Shown: positions 1-9,603, counted from the first letter of the stretch. The stretch: 64,000 nucleotides of DNA from an uncultured Sphingomonadaceae bacterium (GCA_947499255.1 CANMNF010000001.1:558001-622000), one strand, 5' to 3'. The notes: generated by a model not told the origin, from the sequence alone. Numbers and translations are program-made.

Positions 1-1
1 C

Positions 2-1165
2 AAAGCGATTGCCGAGCTTGCGCCTGTGCATGTCGGCTGCCTTTCTGAAAGCGAAGAAGATACAGCGCATGAAGATGCTTTGTCCGATGTCGCGGCAAGT
101 TATTGGATGCCGCCACGCTCTACTCCGCTGGCAGTAGCAGGCTTGCAAGCATTGCTATCAGGCACCCCGGTTAGCGTAACGGCCTTCCGCGAAAGCTCGC
201 TCATACGTTGGGTCGAACAGGTCATCGCGGCGCATCAAATTGAAACGATCTACGTCTTCTCCGGACAGATGGGTCAGTATATCCCTGACGACTTTGACGG
301 CCGCGTCGTGCTCGATCTGGTGGACGTGGATTCTGCTAAATTCGAAGCGTATGCCGATCAATGCAGTGGCCCAAAAAGGTGGCTTTATAAACGCGAAGGT
401 CGATTGCTTTCTCAGGTTGAACATCAGCTTGTTTGCCGGGCACAAACCACTTTGCTGATCAGCGATGCAGAAGCCAAATTGCTGCAATCGCGGGTCGGCG
501 AAGTCGGGGTCATTCGTGCGATGGGTAACGGTATTGATTGCCAACGATACTCCCCAACCGTGGCTCATGCCGTGCCTTCACCTTTCGAAGGTGAGGGCCC
601 GCATTTCGTCTTTACCGGCCAGATGGATTATCCGCCGAACAGCGATGCCGTGATCCGCTTTGCAGAAGATATCTTTCCTGCAATTCGCAAGGAAAGCGCC
701 AAAGCGCAGTTTCATATTGTTGGTCGTTCGCCTGTATCCTCGGTAGAGAAACTGGCGAGGGACGGATATGTGACCGTGCATGGTGCAGTTGACGATATGC
801 TGCCATTTCTCGCCCATGCGGACCAAATCGTGGTGCCGCTAAAGATCGCGCGCGGTGTGCAAAACAAAGTGCTGGAAGCCATGTCGATGGCGCGTCCCGT
901 CTTGCTATCTCCTGAAGCGGCGACAGGCATTGCTGCCAAACATGCTGAGCACTTCGTGATTTGTGAAACCGATGAAGCTTTCATCGAAGCAGCGCTAAGT
1001 CTGATCGATTGGCCGGACGATGCAGCAATTTTGGGAAAGAATGCGCGCAAATTCGTATGCGATTGGATGAGCTGGCCTGCCGCTCTTTCCGACCTGCCCG
1101 AACTGCTGGACCTGCCAAGCGATACAAGGCCTGCTCTGGCCGATGAAGAACGCAATGCAGCATGA
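2..1165 (+). CDS. XrtA/PEP-CTERM-associated glycosyltransferase, 5' truncated by window edge
   Basis: The frame is open to the left edge (codons read from base 2), so the true start lies outside the window. A GTG at 26 could be called as a start but falls inside the conserved N-terminal part of the family (LAPVHVGC). The protein resembles the TIGR03087 sugar transferases that accompany exosortase A. It has a GT-B layout, with the donor-binding half visible as FTGQMDYPPNSDAV, then VVPLKIARGVQNKVLEAMS, which carries the conserved Glu of GT4-type enzymes. It probably adds a sugar during exopolysaccharide assembly at the inner membrane. It overlaps the exosortase gene by 23 nt, which indicates one operon. 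The family assignment is from recognised motifs; the sugar is unknown. Confidence 0.85.
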   Translation, partial: KAIAELAPVHVGCLSESEEDTAHEDALSDVAASYWMPPRSTPLAVAGLQALLSGTPVSVTAFRESSLIRWVEQVIAAHQIETIYVFSGQMGQYIPDDFDGRVVLDLVDVDSAKFEAYADQCSGPKRWLYKREGRLLSQVEHQLVCRAQTTLLISDAEAKLLQSRVGEVGVIRAMGNGIDCQRYSPTVAHAVPSPFEGEGPHFVFTGQMDYPPNSDAVIRFAEDIFPAIRKESAKAQFHIVGRSPVSSVEKLARDGYVTVHGAVDDMLPFLAHADQIVVPLKIARGVQNKVLEAMSMARPVLLSPEAATGIAAKHAEHFVICETDEAFIEAALSLIDWPDDAAILGKNARKFVCDWMSWPAALSDLPELLDLPSDTRPALADEERNAA

Positions 1166-2711
1166 GGCGATCTCACCGCGCCGCGCTTTGATTACAGAGC
1201 GCATTACACCGCATTGGCGCGCTGCTTTGTTGCGCTTGGCATTGTGCTGGGCAGGGCTGATTATGGTCTTCGCGTCCGATTGGGCCGAAATGGCAATGCA
1301 ATGGTGGGACAGCTCTACCTATAATCACATCTTGTTCGTGCCATTCATTATCGGTTGGCTGGTGGTGCAACGCGCGCGGGAGCTTGCAAAACTCACACCG
1401 CAAGCATGGTGGCCGGGCCTGATTGGAATGGTCGGCGCTTTATTGGTTTGGCTTCTTGGCGATATCTCAGGGCTTGCGACGGCTAGTCATCTGGGCGCAG
1501 TTTTGATGCTGCAAACCAGCGCGATTGCTTTGCTTGGTCCGCGTATCGCAGCAGGCTTGCTGTTCCCTCTTGCATACGGATTGTTCCTAGTGCCGATTGG
1601 TGATGAGCTGGTGCCTGGCTTGCAGATGATAACAGCGTTTCTGACAATCGCTTTGACCGAAGCCTCCGGCATTCCAGCCATTATTGATGGCGTGTTTATC
1701 GATACGCCCGTGGGCCTGTTTGAAGTAGCCGAAGCGTGTTCAGGGGTGAAGTTCCTCGTGGCGATGATCGCTTTAGGGGCACTGGTCGCTCATGTCTGTT
1801 ACCGCAGCTGGCCAAAACGCATCGCTTTTATGGCACTTGCAATAGCGCTGCCAATCCTTGCCAATGGCGTGCGCGCTTGGGGTACGATCTATATCGCGCA
1901 AAGCCAGGGCATCGCGTTTGCCGCAGGGTTTGATCACATCTTTTATGGATGGGTCTTTTTTGGGCTTGTGATGGCTGCACTTTTGGCAATCGGGTGGCGG
2001 TTTTTTGACCGTCATATCGATGATCCATTTATTAACGCGCAGGAGCTGCAGGCAAAAAAAGGTATCACTCCGCTTGAGAAATTTAACGCGAAAGGCTGGC
2101 CCGTTCTCGCGGCCTTGGCAGGCTTGGTGATCATTACCCTGGGTTGGTCAGCCACGGCGCGATCCATCGAAGCTGACATTCCTGCACAAATTGCTCTGCC
2201 GCAAGTTGACGGATGGGAGCGCGCGCAACGCAGCGATGCGCATCCGTGGGAACCACGCATGGGCGGGGCCGATCACCGGCTCATAGGCACCTATCAAAGC
2301 GCGTCCGGCAAGCAGGTCACCGTTGCTTACGCGCTTTATGCCGCACAAGATGATGGGCGCGAAGCTGGTGCCTTTGGACAAGGCGCTTTGCCACCCGATA
2401 CGGAGTGGCGCTGGCTTGCTGCGGCAGAACCTTTTGCGGGCGGCCAGGGTGATCGTTTGCTGGCCTTGGGTACCCACCAACGCGTTGCCTTCACATGGTA
2501 TCGCCATGGCGAATGGACCGGCAGCAGCAAGCTGCGCCTCAAGCTTGGTAATATGCGAGATCGCGCGTTTTTATCCGCGCAGCCAACCAGCATGTTGATC
2601 CTCTCCGCCGAAGATACAGAAGCCCACGATGGGCAACAGGCTATCGCAGATTTTGTGGCATCCACCGGTCCGTTGGGTCTGTGGATGGACCGCATCGCAG
2701 GACTGGAATAG
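1143..2711 (+). CDS. xrtA: Exosortase A fused to an EpsI-type domain
   Basis: Integral-membrane cysteine protease/transpeptidase expected to process PEP-CTERM proteins, linked to exopolysaccharide export. The first ~300 residues are a multi-pass exosortase domain with the catalytic triad visible: Cys199 in EACSGVK, Arg244 in NGVRAWG and His265 in DHIFYG. Residues from about 335 to 515 form an EpsI-like (DUF3485) domain after a further membrane segment, with motifs such as VDGWER and VAYALYAAQ. The 522-residue length fits an XrtA-EpsI fusion rather than a lone exosortase of about 300. ATG 1143 overlaps the upstream gene; an in-frame ATG at 1155 is an alternative start. The amidotransferase gene follows after 9 nt. 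No PEP-CTERM substrate was recognised in the window. Confidence 0.93.
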   Translation: MKNAMQHEAISPRRALITERITPHWRAALLRLALCWAGLIMVFASDWAEMAMQWWDSSTYNHILFVPFIIGWLVVQRARELAKLTPQAWWPGLIGMVGALLVWLLGDISGLATASHLGAVLMLQTSAIALLGPRIAAGLLFPLAYGLFLVPIGDELVPGLQMITAFLTIALTEASGIPAIIDGVFIDTPVGLFEVAEACSGVKFLVAMIALGALVAHVCYRSWPKRIAFMALAIALPILANGVRAWGTIYIAQSQGIAFAAGFDHIFYGWVFFGLVMAALLAIGWRFFDRHIDDPFINAQELQAKKGITPLEKFNAKGWPVLAALAGLVIITLGWSATARSIEADIPAQIALPQVDGWERAQRSDAHPWEPRMGGADHRLIGTYQSASGKQVTVAYALYAAQDDGREAGAFGQGALPPDTEWRWLAAAEPFAGGQGDRLLALGTHQRVAFTWYRHGEWTGSSKLRLKLGNMRDRAFLSAQPTSMLILSAEDTEAHDGQQAIADFVASTGPLGLWMDRIAGLE

Positions 2712-2720
2712 GGCGGGCCT

Positions 2721-4619
2721 ATGTGCGGCATCGCTGGTATCTTTCATTGCGGACCCATCGCGCCGGTTGATCCCAAACAGGTTGAGAGGATGTGCGATGT
2801 CCTTGCTCATCGCGGCCCTGATGGATCGGGTGTTTGGACTGCGCCGGGCGTTGGCTTGGGTCACAGACGCCTTTCGATCATTGATATCGAAGGTTCCCCG
2901 CAACCCATGCATTCGGCGGATGAGCGATGCGTCCTGACCTTTAACGGCGAAATCTATAACTTCCGCGAATTGCGGCAAGAACTGATCGAACGTGGTGCAA
3001 AATTCCGCACTGACGGCGATAGCGAAGTCATCCTCGCCGCTTGGGAACAGTGGGGAACCGATTGCGTGCGGCACCTGCATGGCATGTTCGCTTTCGCCAT
3101 TTATGACCGCAAGGATCGCACGCTTTTCCTTGCCCGGGATCGCTTTGGTGTGAAGCCATTGTTTATGGCGCGGCTTAGTGATGGGAGCATGGCGTTCGCC
3201 TCTGAATTAAAGGGACTTTTGGCACACCCTTTGATGCGGCGCGAAATCGATCCGCTGGCCATCGAGGATTACATGACCTGGGGCTATGTCCCCGATACGC
3301 GCTCAATCCTGAAAGGTGTTGAAAAGCTTCCCGCCGGGCACACGCGTTTGCTGTATCATGACACACCGCCCGGGCCGCCAGAGAGATATTGGGATATCTC
3401 CTTTGATGCGCGCCACAAAGGCAACGTACGCGATCTCGAAGCAGAATTGTCGCATCATTTGCAAGAAGCGGTGTCTTCGCGAATGGTCTCTGACGTGCCG
3501 CTCGGCGCGTTTCTTTCCGGCGGCGTGGACAGTTCCAGCGTTGTCGCGATGATGGCGCAGGAAAGCGCGCAACCGGTCAAAACCTGCTCCATTGGGTTTG
3601 ACGTGAAGAGCGCAGACGAAACCTCATACGCACAGCAGATCGCCGACAATTACGGAACTGACCATGCTTCGCGAATTGTAAGCTCGGATCAGTTTGATGC
3701 ACTTGATCGGCTTGCCGGTATGTTCGATGAACCCTTTGCCGATGCTTCTGCTCTGCCAACATTGCGTGTGTGCGAATTGGCGCGGGAGAATGTGACCGTG
3801 GCGCTTTCTGGTGATGGCGCGGATGAAGCACTGGCCGGTTATCGCAGGCAAGTCTTTCACCACCGGGAAGAGCAATTGCGAGGCCTACTGCCCGCCTCTT
3901 TTCGCAAGAATGTTCTGGGACCATTGGGACGTCTCTATCCAAAAGCGGATTGGGCACCGCGGCCTTTGCGAGCCAAATCCACCTTGCTCGCCCTCGCAGG
4001 ATCAGGGGCCGCGGGATATGCGCGCGGACTTTCAGTGATCCCGCCTGAGCTGCGGTTTGGTCTTTACGATGCTGACTTTCACAAGGGGCTCGGCGGGTAT
4101 GAAGCCGAAGAACCTTTCATCACGCTTATGAACAATGCGCCCGCCAGATCAGGATTGGACCGCGCTCAATATGCAGACCTGATGTTCTGGCTGCCCGGCG
4201 ATATTCTAACCAAAGTTGATCGCACCAGCATGGCCGTTGGCCTCGAAGCGCGCGAACCTTTGTTGGATCACCGGTTTGTGGAGTTTGCCGCGGCTTTGCC
4301 AGAAGATTTGCGCGTCAAAGGCGGGCAGGGCAAATGGCTTTTGAAAAAGGCGATGGAGCGGCATTTGCCCAAGGACATTCTGTATCGGCCCAAACAAGGT
4401 TTTGTGACGCCCATCGCGCAATGGTTGCGCGGTCCATTGGCTAAGCAGGCAAAACGGATCGCAAGCAGCGCAGCGATTTCGCAAATGGGCTGGTTTGACA
4501 ATACACGGCTTAGCCAATTGGCCGATGATCACATTGCCGGCAAGTCAGACAATTCGCGGATATTGTGGCAATTGCTGATGCTAGATCGCTCGCTCGCCCG
4601 GCTTGGCATCACCACGTGA
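2721..4619 (+). CDS. XrtA-associated amidotransferase, asparagine synthase-like
   Basis: A 632-residue glutamine-dependent amidotransferase of the asparagine synthase type. The mature N-terminal nucleophile is Cys2 (MCGIAGIF), followed by the glutaminase domain with HRGPDGSG and FNGEIYNF. The synthetase half has the ATP pyrophosphatase loop LSGGVDSSS at residues 265-272 and a later SGDGADE. Length and gene context match amidotransferase 1 of exosortase A clusters. In that setting the likely acceptor is a carboxylated sugar of the exopolysaccharide rather than free aspartate; this is inference. It lies 9 nt after xrtA and ends 1 nt before the converging zapE gene. Confidence 0.9.
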   Translation: MCGIAGIFHCGPIAPVDPKQVERMCDVLAHRGPDGSGVWTAPGVGLGHRRLSIIDIEGSPQPMHSADERCVLTFNGEIYNFRELRQELIERGAKFRTDGDSEVILAAWEQWGTDCVRHLHGMFAFAIYDRKDRTLFLARDRFGVKPLFMARLSDGSMAFASELKGLLAHPLMRREIDPLAIEDYMTWGYVPDTRSILKGVEKLPAGHTRLLYHDTPPGPPERYWDISFDARHKGNVRDLEAELSHHLQEAVSSRMVSDVPLGAFLSGGVDSSSVVAMMAQESAQPVKTCSIGFDVKSADETSYAQQIADNYGTDHASRIVSSDQFDALDRLAGMFDEPFADASALPTLRVCELARENVTVALSGDGADEALAGYRRQVFHHREEQLRGLLPASFRKNVLGPLGRLYPKADWAPRPLRAKSTLLALAGSGAAGYARGLSVIPPELRFGLYDADFHKGLGGYEAEEPFITLMNNAPARSGLDRAQYADLMFWLPGDILTKVDRTSMAVGLEAREPLLDHRFVEFAAALPEDLRVKGGQGKWLLKKAMERHLPKDILYRPKQGFVTPIAQWLRGPLAKQAKRIASSAAISQMGWFDNTRLSQLADDHIAGKSDNSRILWQLLMLDRSLARLGITT

Positions 4620-4620
4620 T

Positions 4621-5727
4621 TTATTGCACCGCGCCGTGGCCAAGCGCCATGTATTCCTGACTGCGCATTTCATTGAGGCGGCTGACCGTCCGTTCGAATT
4701 CAAACGCACCGTCGCCTGATGGATACAGGTCTTCTGGCTCACATTCTGCTGTCGTGAACAGTTTCACCCGGTGCTCATAAAGGGCATCGATCAGCGTTAC
4801 GAAACGGGAGGCTTCATTGCGGTCATCCTTCGTCATGCGGGGAATTCCCACAAGAAAAACAGTGTGATATGTGCGTGCGATGGCCAAATAATCACTCGCT
4901 CCGCGCGCCTCTTTGCAAAGGCGGCGGAAGCTGAAAACTGCCACACCCTTCAAACTTTTGGGCACGTGAAGCTTGCGCCCGCCGCCAACATCCAGCTCGG
5001 CCGAAGGCACATGCTCGGCATCCTCTGGTCGAAAGTCTGTTAGTTTGAAAAAGGCTTCGCGAACCTTTTCTGTTGTGGTCTTGCTGATCGGGTGATGCCA
5101 TGTCGCAAGCCCGCCAATGCGATCCATGCGATAATCGTTAGGCCCATCAAGTTCGACCACATCCAAATCCGCCTCAATCAGATCGATAAAAGGCAAAAAA
5201 TGTTCCCTGTTGAGACCGTCTTTATACAGGTCGCGCGGCGGGCGATTGCTGGTCGAAACCACCGTAACATTGTGTTCTTTGATCAACTGCGTGAACAATC
5301 TGCTCATGATCATGGCGTCGGCTGAATTGTTCACCACCATCTCATCAAAAGCGAGGCACCGCAGGCCTTTGGCAATAGCGGCAGCAACGGGCGGAATAGG
5401 ATCACCCGTTTCCAATTTGCGCGCTTCACGCAGCCGTTCATGCACTTCCTGCATAAAGGCGTGAAAATGGACGCGACGCTTTTCGGAAATTTTGAGCCGT
5501 TCGACAAACAAGTCCATCAACATGGATTTGCCGCGCCCAACACCGCCCCACATATACACCCCGCGAGGGCTGATACGTGTACGATTGAAAAACTGCCCAA
5601 GCCGACCGCCTGGACGATCCGCCTCCAATTCTTTCTGCAACTTATCAAGCCGCGCCGCAGCCGCGCGTTGATCGCGGTCCTCCACCAGTTCGCCACTGGC
5701 GATAAGTTGTTCATATCGGGCCAGCAT
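4621..5727 (-). CDS. zapE: Cell division ATPase ZapE (AFG1 family)
   Basis: AFG1/ZapE-type AAA ATPase of 368 residues. Walker A is GGVGRGKS at residues 61-68, and Walker B lies in LAFDEMVV. A sensor-like stretch STSNRPPRDLY follows, then the family signature YRMDRIGG. ZapE proteins associate with the Z ring in enterobacteria, and AFG1 homologues act in membrane-protein quality control; which role applies here is not visible. The gene converges on the XrtA amidotransferase with a 1-nt gap, so there is no room for a separate terminator. The start ATG at 5727 opens with MLARYEQL, which is normal for the family. Confidence 0.92.
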   Translation of the reverse strand: MLARYEQLIASGELVEDRDQRAAAARLDKLQKELEADRPGGRLGQFFNRTRISPRGVYMWGGVGRGKSMLMDLFVERLKISEKRRVHFHAFMQEVHERLREARKLETGDPIPPVAAAIAKGLRCLAFDEMVVNNSADAMIMSRLFTQLIKEHNVTVVSTSNRPPRDLYKDGLNREHFLPFIDLIEADLDVVELDGPNDYRMDRIGGLATWHHPISKTTTEKVREAFFKLTDFRPEDAEHVPSAELDVGGGRKLHVPKSLKGVAVFSFRRLCKEARGASDYLAIARTYHTVFLVGIPRMTKDDRNEASRFVTLIDALYEHRVKLFTTAECEPEDLYPSGDGAFEFERTVSRLNEMRSQEYMALGHGAVQ

Positions 5728-5783
5728 GCAGTTTAACTCTTGCTCAGTTTGTTATGCGGTCAATCTTGACCTTCTTCGCCATT

Positions 5784-6728
5784 CTAAGAGTCTTCAAGGA
5801 TCGAAGGCGCATTCTGCACAATTTGTTGGTGCAGTAATTTTTCCAGGGCCTGCGTGTCCCTGGTTGCCAGATCTTGCAGCATTCCGCGCAAGAATTCCCC
5901 CAGATTGGCAGGCGTGAAGAAATTGTGACTTAATGTCAGCGTGTGATCTTCGCTGCGCACGTGATGCCACCATTTCGAAGGGATGATCACCAAATCCCCC
6001 GGCGATAATCTGCCTTGATAGACAGCACGACCGCGCAATTGAGGAAAGGCGTCGAAGTCGGGCCGTTCAGGGTCAAATCCACCAATGGCATTGGTGTCAT
6101 CCGCATCGTGCGCGATCAATGTCACCCACTTGTTTCCCTCAAATTGGGCGAGGGAGCCTGTGGTACCGTGAAAATCGCGGTGGAGCGGTGTGACGGTGCC
6201 TTGTCTGCTCATATAGATGGCAAAGAAATCGCGCTTGGTGATCTTTTCAAAGGCGGCGGCAACGTCACCTGGAAGGTTTTGTGCCAGATTGGACAGGGCG
6301 GATGGATAGGCGCCGATATCATCGCGCAATTGCGGATAATCGCGAAATGCGCGCCAGTAAAAGGACCATGTACTGATCCCGTCTGATGGATCGTCCGCAA
6401 GTGGAAGGCCATCGCGATCAACCCAAAAGCCCGGAGTGTGCGCCGCGCCTTGATCGAGGTTCTCGGCAAAATCGCGGAGGCTAGTCGCCTTGCCCCAGGA
6501 TCCGTCCAGAAACGAGGCCGGGATTAATCCGAAATGATCACCAAACTGTTCAACGAAATAGTCGATGGACCATTTTTGCGCAGCCGGCCAACCGGCAAGC
6601 GCATCGGTAAAAACAACTGGGCCATCCAGCAATCGCGCCACGTCATCATGGATCGAAACGCGCGGGATAGGGACCGCTTTTTGCTCGCCACACCATTCGG
6701 CAATATCAGCCGATGGCACTTTGTTCAT
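5784..6728 (-). CDS. JmjC-like cupin (cupin_8) oxygenase, coupled to sdhB
   Basis: A 314-residue protein with the layout of Fe(II)/2-oxoglutarate JmjC-type cupin_8 enzymes. The iron-binding HxD is His183-Arg-Asp185 in PLHRDFHGT, and a distal His (255 or 256) sits in SKWWHHVRS, after PGDLVIIPS. Relatives such as FIH or YcfD hydroxylate protein side chains; no substrate can be read from this sequence. Its ATG at 6726-6728 overlaps the sdhB stop in an ATGA arrangement, so it is probably translated by coupling to sdhB. A 56-nt gap separates it from zapE downstream. The fold call is solid; hydroxylase activity is inferred. Confidence 0.82.
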   Translation of the reverse strand: MNKVPSADIAEWCGEQKAVPIPRVSIHDDVARLLDGPVVFTDALAGWPAAQKWSIDYFVEQFGDHFGLIPASFLDGSWGKATSLRDFAENLDQGAAHTPGFWVDRDGLPLADDPSDGISTWSFYWRAFRDYPQLRDDIGAYPSALSNLAQNLPGDVAAAFEKITKRDFFAIYMSRQGTVTPLHRDFHGTTGSLAQFEGNKWVTLIAHDADDTNAIGGFDPERPDFDAFPQLRGRAVYQGRLSPGDLVIIPSKWWHHVRSEDHTLTLSHNFFTPANLGEFLRGMLQDLATRDTQALEKLLHQQIVQNAPSILEDS

Positions 6729-7507
6729 ACGTGGCGCTCAACCTGCATTTTTTTGATTTCGGCAATAGCTTTGGCAGGCGACAGGCCTTTGGGGCAAACA
6801 TTCGCGCAATTCATGATCGTGTGACAACGATACAGGCGGAAAGGATCTTCCAGATCATCAAGCCGCTCACCTGTCATCTCATCGCGGCTGTCAGCCAACC
6901 AACGATAGGCTTGTAGCAAGATGGCGGGGCCCAGGAACTTGTCCGAATTCCACCAGTAAGACGGGCACGAAGTGGAGCAGCAAGCGCACAAAATGCACTC
7001 ATACAATCCATCAAGCTTCTCACGCTGTTCAGGCGATTGCAGACGCTCTTTGCCCGAAGGCGTGGTGGAAACCGTCTGCAACCAAGGGCGGATCGAAGCA
7101 TATTGCGCATAGAAATGGGAGAAATCAGGCACCAAGTCCTTGATCACATCCATATGCGGCAGCGGCGTAATACGAATTTCGCCGTTCAAATCCTCAATCG
7201 CGGTGGTGCAAGCAAGGCCATTGCTTCCGTTCAGATTCATAGAGCAAGAGCCACAAATCCCTTCGCGGCACGAACGGCGGAAAGTCAGCGTAGGATCAAT
7301 CTCGTTCTTAATTTTGAACAGAGCATCAAGAACCATCGGTCCACATTCATCAAGATCGACTTCAAACGTATCATATCGCGGATTTTGCCCGCTATCGGGG
7401 TCATAGCGATAAATCTTGAAGGTCTTCTTCGATTTGGCCCCATCAGCCTTGTGAACTTGCCCATCCTTGCGGATCTTGCTGTTCGCGGGGAGAGTGAAGG
7501 TAGCCAT
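6725..7507 (-). CDS. sdhB: Succinate dehydrogenase iron-sulfur subunit
   Basis: A 260-residue SdhB, the complex II subunit passing electrons from the flavoprotein to the quinone site. The 2Fe-2S ligands are in [12 protein letters not shown] and LACTT; the 4Fe-4S and 3Fe-4S ligands are in [16 protein letters not shown] and [14 protein letters not shown]. The frame is open further upstream (to 7612), but the ATG at 7507 is preferred: it gives the usual MATFTLP start and has AAGGA about 8 nt upstream. sdhC, sdhD and sdhA are not adjacent; the upstream neighbour is a divergent SDR gene. sdhB is thus a detached member with its own promoter region, and it shares an ATGA overlap with the cupin gene. 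Confidence 0.95.
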   Translation of the reverse strand: MATFTLPANSKIRKDGQVHKADGAKSKKTFKIYRYDPDSGQNPRYDTFEVDLDECGPMVLDALFKIKNEIDPTLTFRRSCREGICGSCSMNLNGSNGLACTTAIEDLNGEIRITPLPHMDVIKDLVPDFSHFYAQYASIRPWLQTVSTTPSGKERLQSPEQREKLDGLYECILCACCSTSCPSYWWNSDKFLGPAILLQAYRWLADSRDEMTGERLDDLEDPFRLYRCHTIMNCANVCPKGLSPAKAIAEIKKMQVERHV

Positions 7508-7633
7508 GCGTTGTATTCCTTGTCGCTCGGTTCGTGTCCTATCTAGACGCTTGGTCGCAGTAGGCAAGGCGAAGCTTTGATTGATTAACCGCCAAGTGGA
7601 CTGATCAACCACATACGCTAAGCCATTGGGATA

Positions 7634-7662
7634 TGGACTCTAGTCTACATAGACCAAGTCCA
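7634..7662. promoter_or_regulatory. Nested palindrome between sdhB and the SDR gene, candidate operator
   Basis: The divergent intergenic region 7508-7711 contains an outer inverted repeat TGGACT (7634-7639) with AGTCCA (7657-7662). An inner repeat GTCT (7643-7646) with AGAC (7651-7654) surrounds ACAT. The nested symmetry and its position between two divergent starts suggest a dimeric regulator site. No regulator is encoded nearby and no consensus is recognised. Confidence 0.4.
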
Positions 7663-7711
7663 ATCGATTACCTTACATGGCATATAAGAATTGTAGGGAA
7701 GAGGTTTAAGT

Positions 7712-8428
7712 ATGCGATGGCGTTGTGCGGCCATTTTTGGCGCGGGCGGAGCTATTGGTGGGGCTTTGACGGAAAAGCTGGCGAGCGACGGGACCAAGGT
7801 TTTCGCCGGATCGCGCGGCGCGCGTGCGCCAGAGGCTGAGAATGTTACCCCGTTCCATTGGGATTTGACCGACGAAACCAGCATTGCGGATGCGGCGAGA
7901 TTGATGAGCGGTTCTCCGCCCGATCTGGTTATTGTGGCCAGCGGTATTCTCACGCTGGAAGATGGTACCGGGCCAGAGCGAAGTTTGAAACAAATCACGG
8001 CGGAAAACATGGCAGACATCTTTGCCATCAACACCATAGGTCCCGCTTTGGTAGCAAAACATGTGCTGCCGCTGCTCGACCGCAAACAGCCCAGCACCTT
8101 TGCGGCACTTTCCGCCCGCGTAGGTTCCATCAGCGATAATAAAATTGGCGGCTGGCACAGTTACCGGGCGAGCAAGGCTGCGCTCAACATGTTAATCCGC
8201 AATTATGCGATTGAAATGCAACGAACACACAAACAAGCCAGCATTATCGGCCTGCATCCCGGCACAGTTGACAGCGCTTTATCAGAACCATTTCAAGGCA
8301 ATCTGCCCACCGGACAACTGACCAAGCCCGAAGATGCCGCAGATAATTTGCTCGCCGTTCTGGACAAGGTTGGCCCGAGCGATAGCGGCAAGGTGTTTGA
8401 TTGGACGGGTGAGATTATACCCGCCTAA
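7712..8428 (+). CDS. SDR-family oxidoreductase
   Basis: Classical short-chain dehydrogenase/reductase of 238 residues. The N-terminal dinucleotide-binding motif is GAGGAIG near residues 10-16. The NNAG-like element is seen as VIVASGI, and the catalytic Tyr-x-x-x-Lys as YRASK, with a preceding Ser in LSARVGS. The C-terminus resembles the C-factor-like SDR group (HPGTVDSALS). The substrate is unknown. A good SD (GAGG, about 7 nt upstream) supports ATG 7712. It is divergent from sdhB, and its stop overlaps the stop of the converging glycerophosphotransferase-like gene by 4 nt. Confidence 0.87.
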   Translation: MRWRCAAIFGAGGAIGGALTEKLASDGTKVFAGSRGARAPEAENVTPFHWDLTDETSIADAARLMSGSPPDLVIVASGILTLEDGTGPERSLKQITAENMADIFAINTIGPALVAKHVLPLLDRKQPSTFAALSARVGSISDNKIGGWHSYRASKAALNMLIRNYAIEMQRTHKQASIIGLHPGTVDSALSEPFQGNLPTGQLTKPEDAADNLLAVLDKVGPSDSGKVFDWTGEIIPA

Positions 8429-9603
8429 CCAGGCTGACCGACGATCTGTGCGATGGCTTGCGCACCGCGTTGGGACGCACTTCGTGCCGGATTATGATCT
8501 ATCGTGTATTGAAACAATTCACGCTGAACCGCGCGGTGCTGCGCCCCGACTTCTTGCCAGGCGCCGATCTTATCAAGCAGCTCGCGAACATTGCCAACCA
8601 CAGGACCATTAGCCCAGAACGGATAGGAATCCGCGCCTTGAGCCGCGCTATCTATAAAAAAGCACGGTTTGGGCGACCGTAAAAACTCATAAACCTGACT
8701 GGAAACGTCCCCGATATAAATGTCGGCAAATGATGTGTACGTCATGTCAAACAGCGCGGGGGAGGCGGTGTCGACCAACACATTTTCGCGCGCCGCAACT
8801 TCATTTGGTACATCGGGCCGAACACGCATCACGCGGTATTCTGGCGAGATATGCAACTTCTTGCGAAACAGCATCACATGCGGGGCGAAGATCACATTAA
8901 ACTGATCGCTCAGGCCGGTCAGCTCATCGAGCAATTGCGGACCCATGGTGTACCAGGAAGACAAGTGCGGATCGAAATGCGGATTGTACAAGATGACCGG
9001 CTTATCATCTTTGAAAAATCTCCGATTGGTGGCCGGGGCAACCGCATCGAATTTAGCATATCCGATAATTCGGCACTGGTCTTTCGTCGCAATCCCATGC
9101 GCGACCATTTCATCGACGATCTTTTTCCCGCTCAGGAGATGAAAATCAAACTGCGCGAGGCTGGGGTGATACGCCACGCTGCGATCACCCGCGCCGTGGG
9201 GGATATAAAAAAACAGCGGCACATCGGACGCATTCTTGGCTCGCAGCCGCTCCTTCACCCGCAAACAAGTGCGTTCAGTTGAAATCAGTGCATCAACGCT
9301 GGAGAAAAAATCTTCGTTGGTGCGCAGTCTTGCCAAACGTTTGGCGGGCAAAACGGCATTGGGCACCGAAAGTATTGCGTCATAAAGCGGGTCCAGAGAG
9401 AGATCGACCCAATGGATCCGATCCTCAACCAGAGCTGGCAAAAGGTTGCGAAGCTGCGCCTCAATCGCGGCATTTCCGGTGCCAGCAATAGTCTCTATCT
9501 GAGGGTGCGATGCTGCAAGTTCAGACATGATGCTGGCGCTATGGGCCACCTGATGGGCAGCATCATGATTGAACAGGAAAAGAACGCGTTTGCGATCGGT
9601 CAC
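8425..9603 (-). CDS. CDP-glycerol glycerophosphotransferase-like protein
   Basis: About 392 residues from the GTG at 9603 (VTDRKRVLFLFNHD). The frame continues upstream to an ATG at 9705, but that extension looks non-conserved. The C-terminal half has features of the CDP-glycerol:polyglycerophosphate transferase family: ILYNPHFDPH, then VIFAPHVMLF, and ADIYIGDVSSQVYEF, where the DVSS segment marks the nucleotide-binding site. In Gram-positives such enzymes polymerise wall teichoic acid; in sphingomonads the acceptor is unknown and could be a capsule or lipid headgroup. It is divergent from an NTP transferase-like gene that could supply an activated donor (inference). Confidence 0.75.
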   Translation of the reverse strand: MTDRKRVLFLFNHDAAHQVAHSASIMSELAASHPQIETIAGTGNAAIEAQLRNLLPALVEDRIHWVDLSLDPLYDAILSVPNAVLPAKRLARLRTNEDFFSSVDALISTERTCLRVKERLRAKNASDVPLFFYIPHGAGDRSVAYHPSLAQFDFHLLSGKKIVDEMVAHGIATKDQCRIIGYAKFDAVAPATNRRFFKDDKPVILYNPHFDPHLSSWYTMGPQLLDELTGLSDQFNVIFAPHVMLFRKKLHISPEYRVMRVRPDVPNEVAARENVLVDTASPALFDMTYTSFADIYIGDVSSQVYEFLRSPKPCFFIDSAAQGADSYPFWANGPVVGNVRELLDKIGAWQEVGAQHRAVQRELFQYTIDHNPARSASQRGAQAIAQIVGQPG

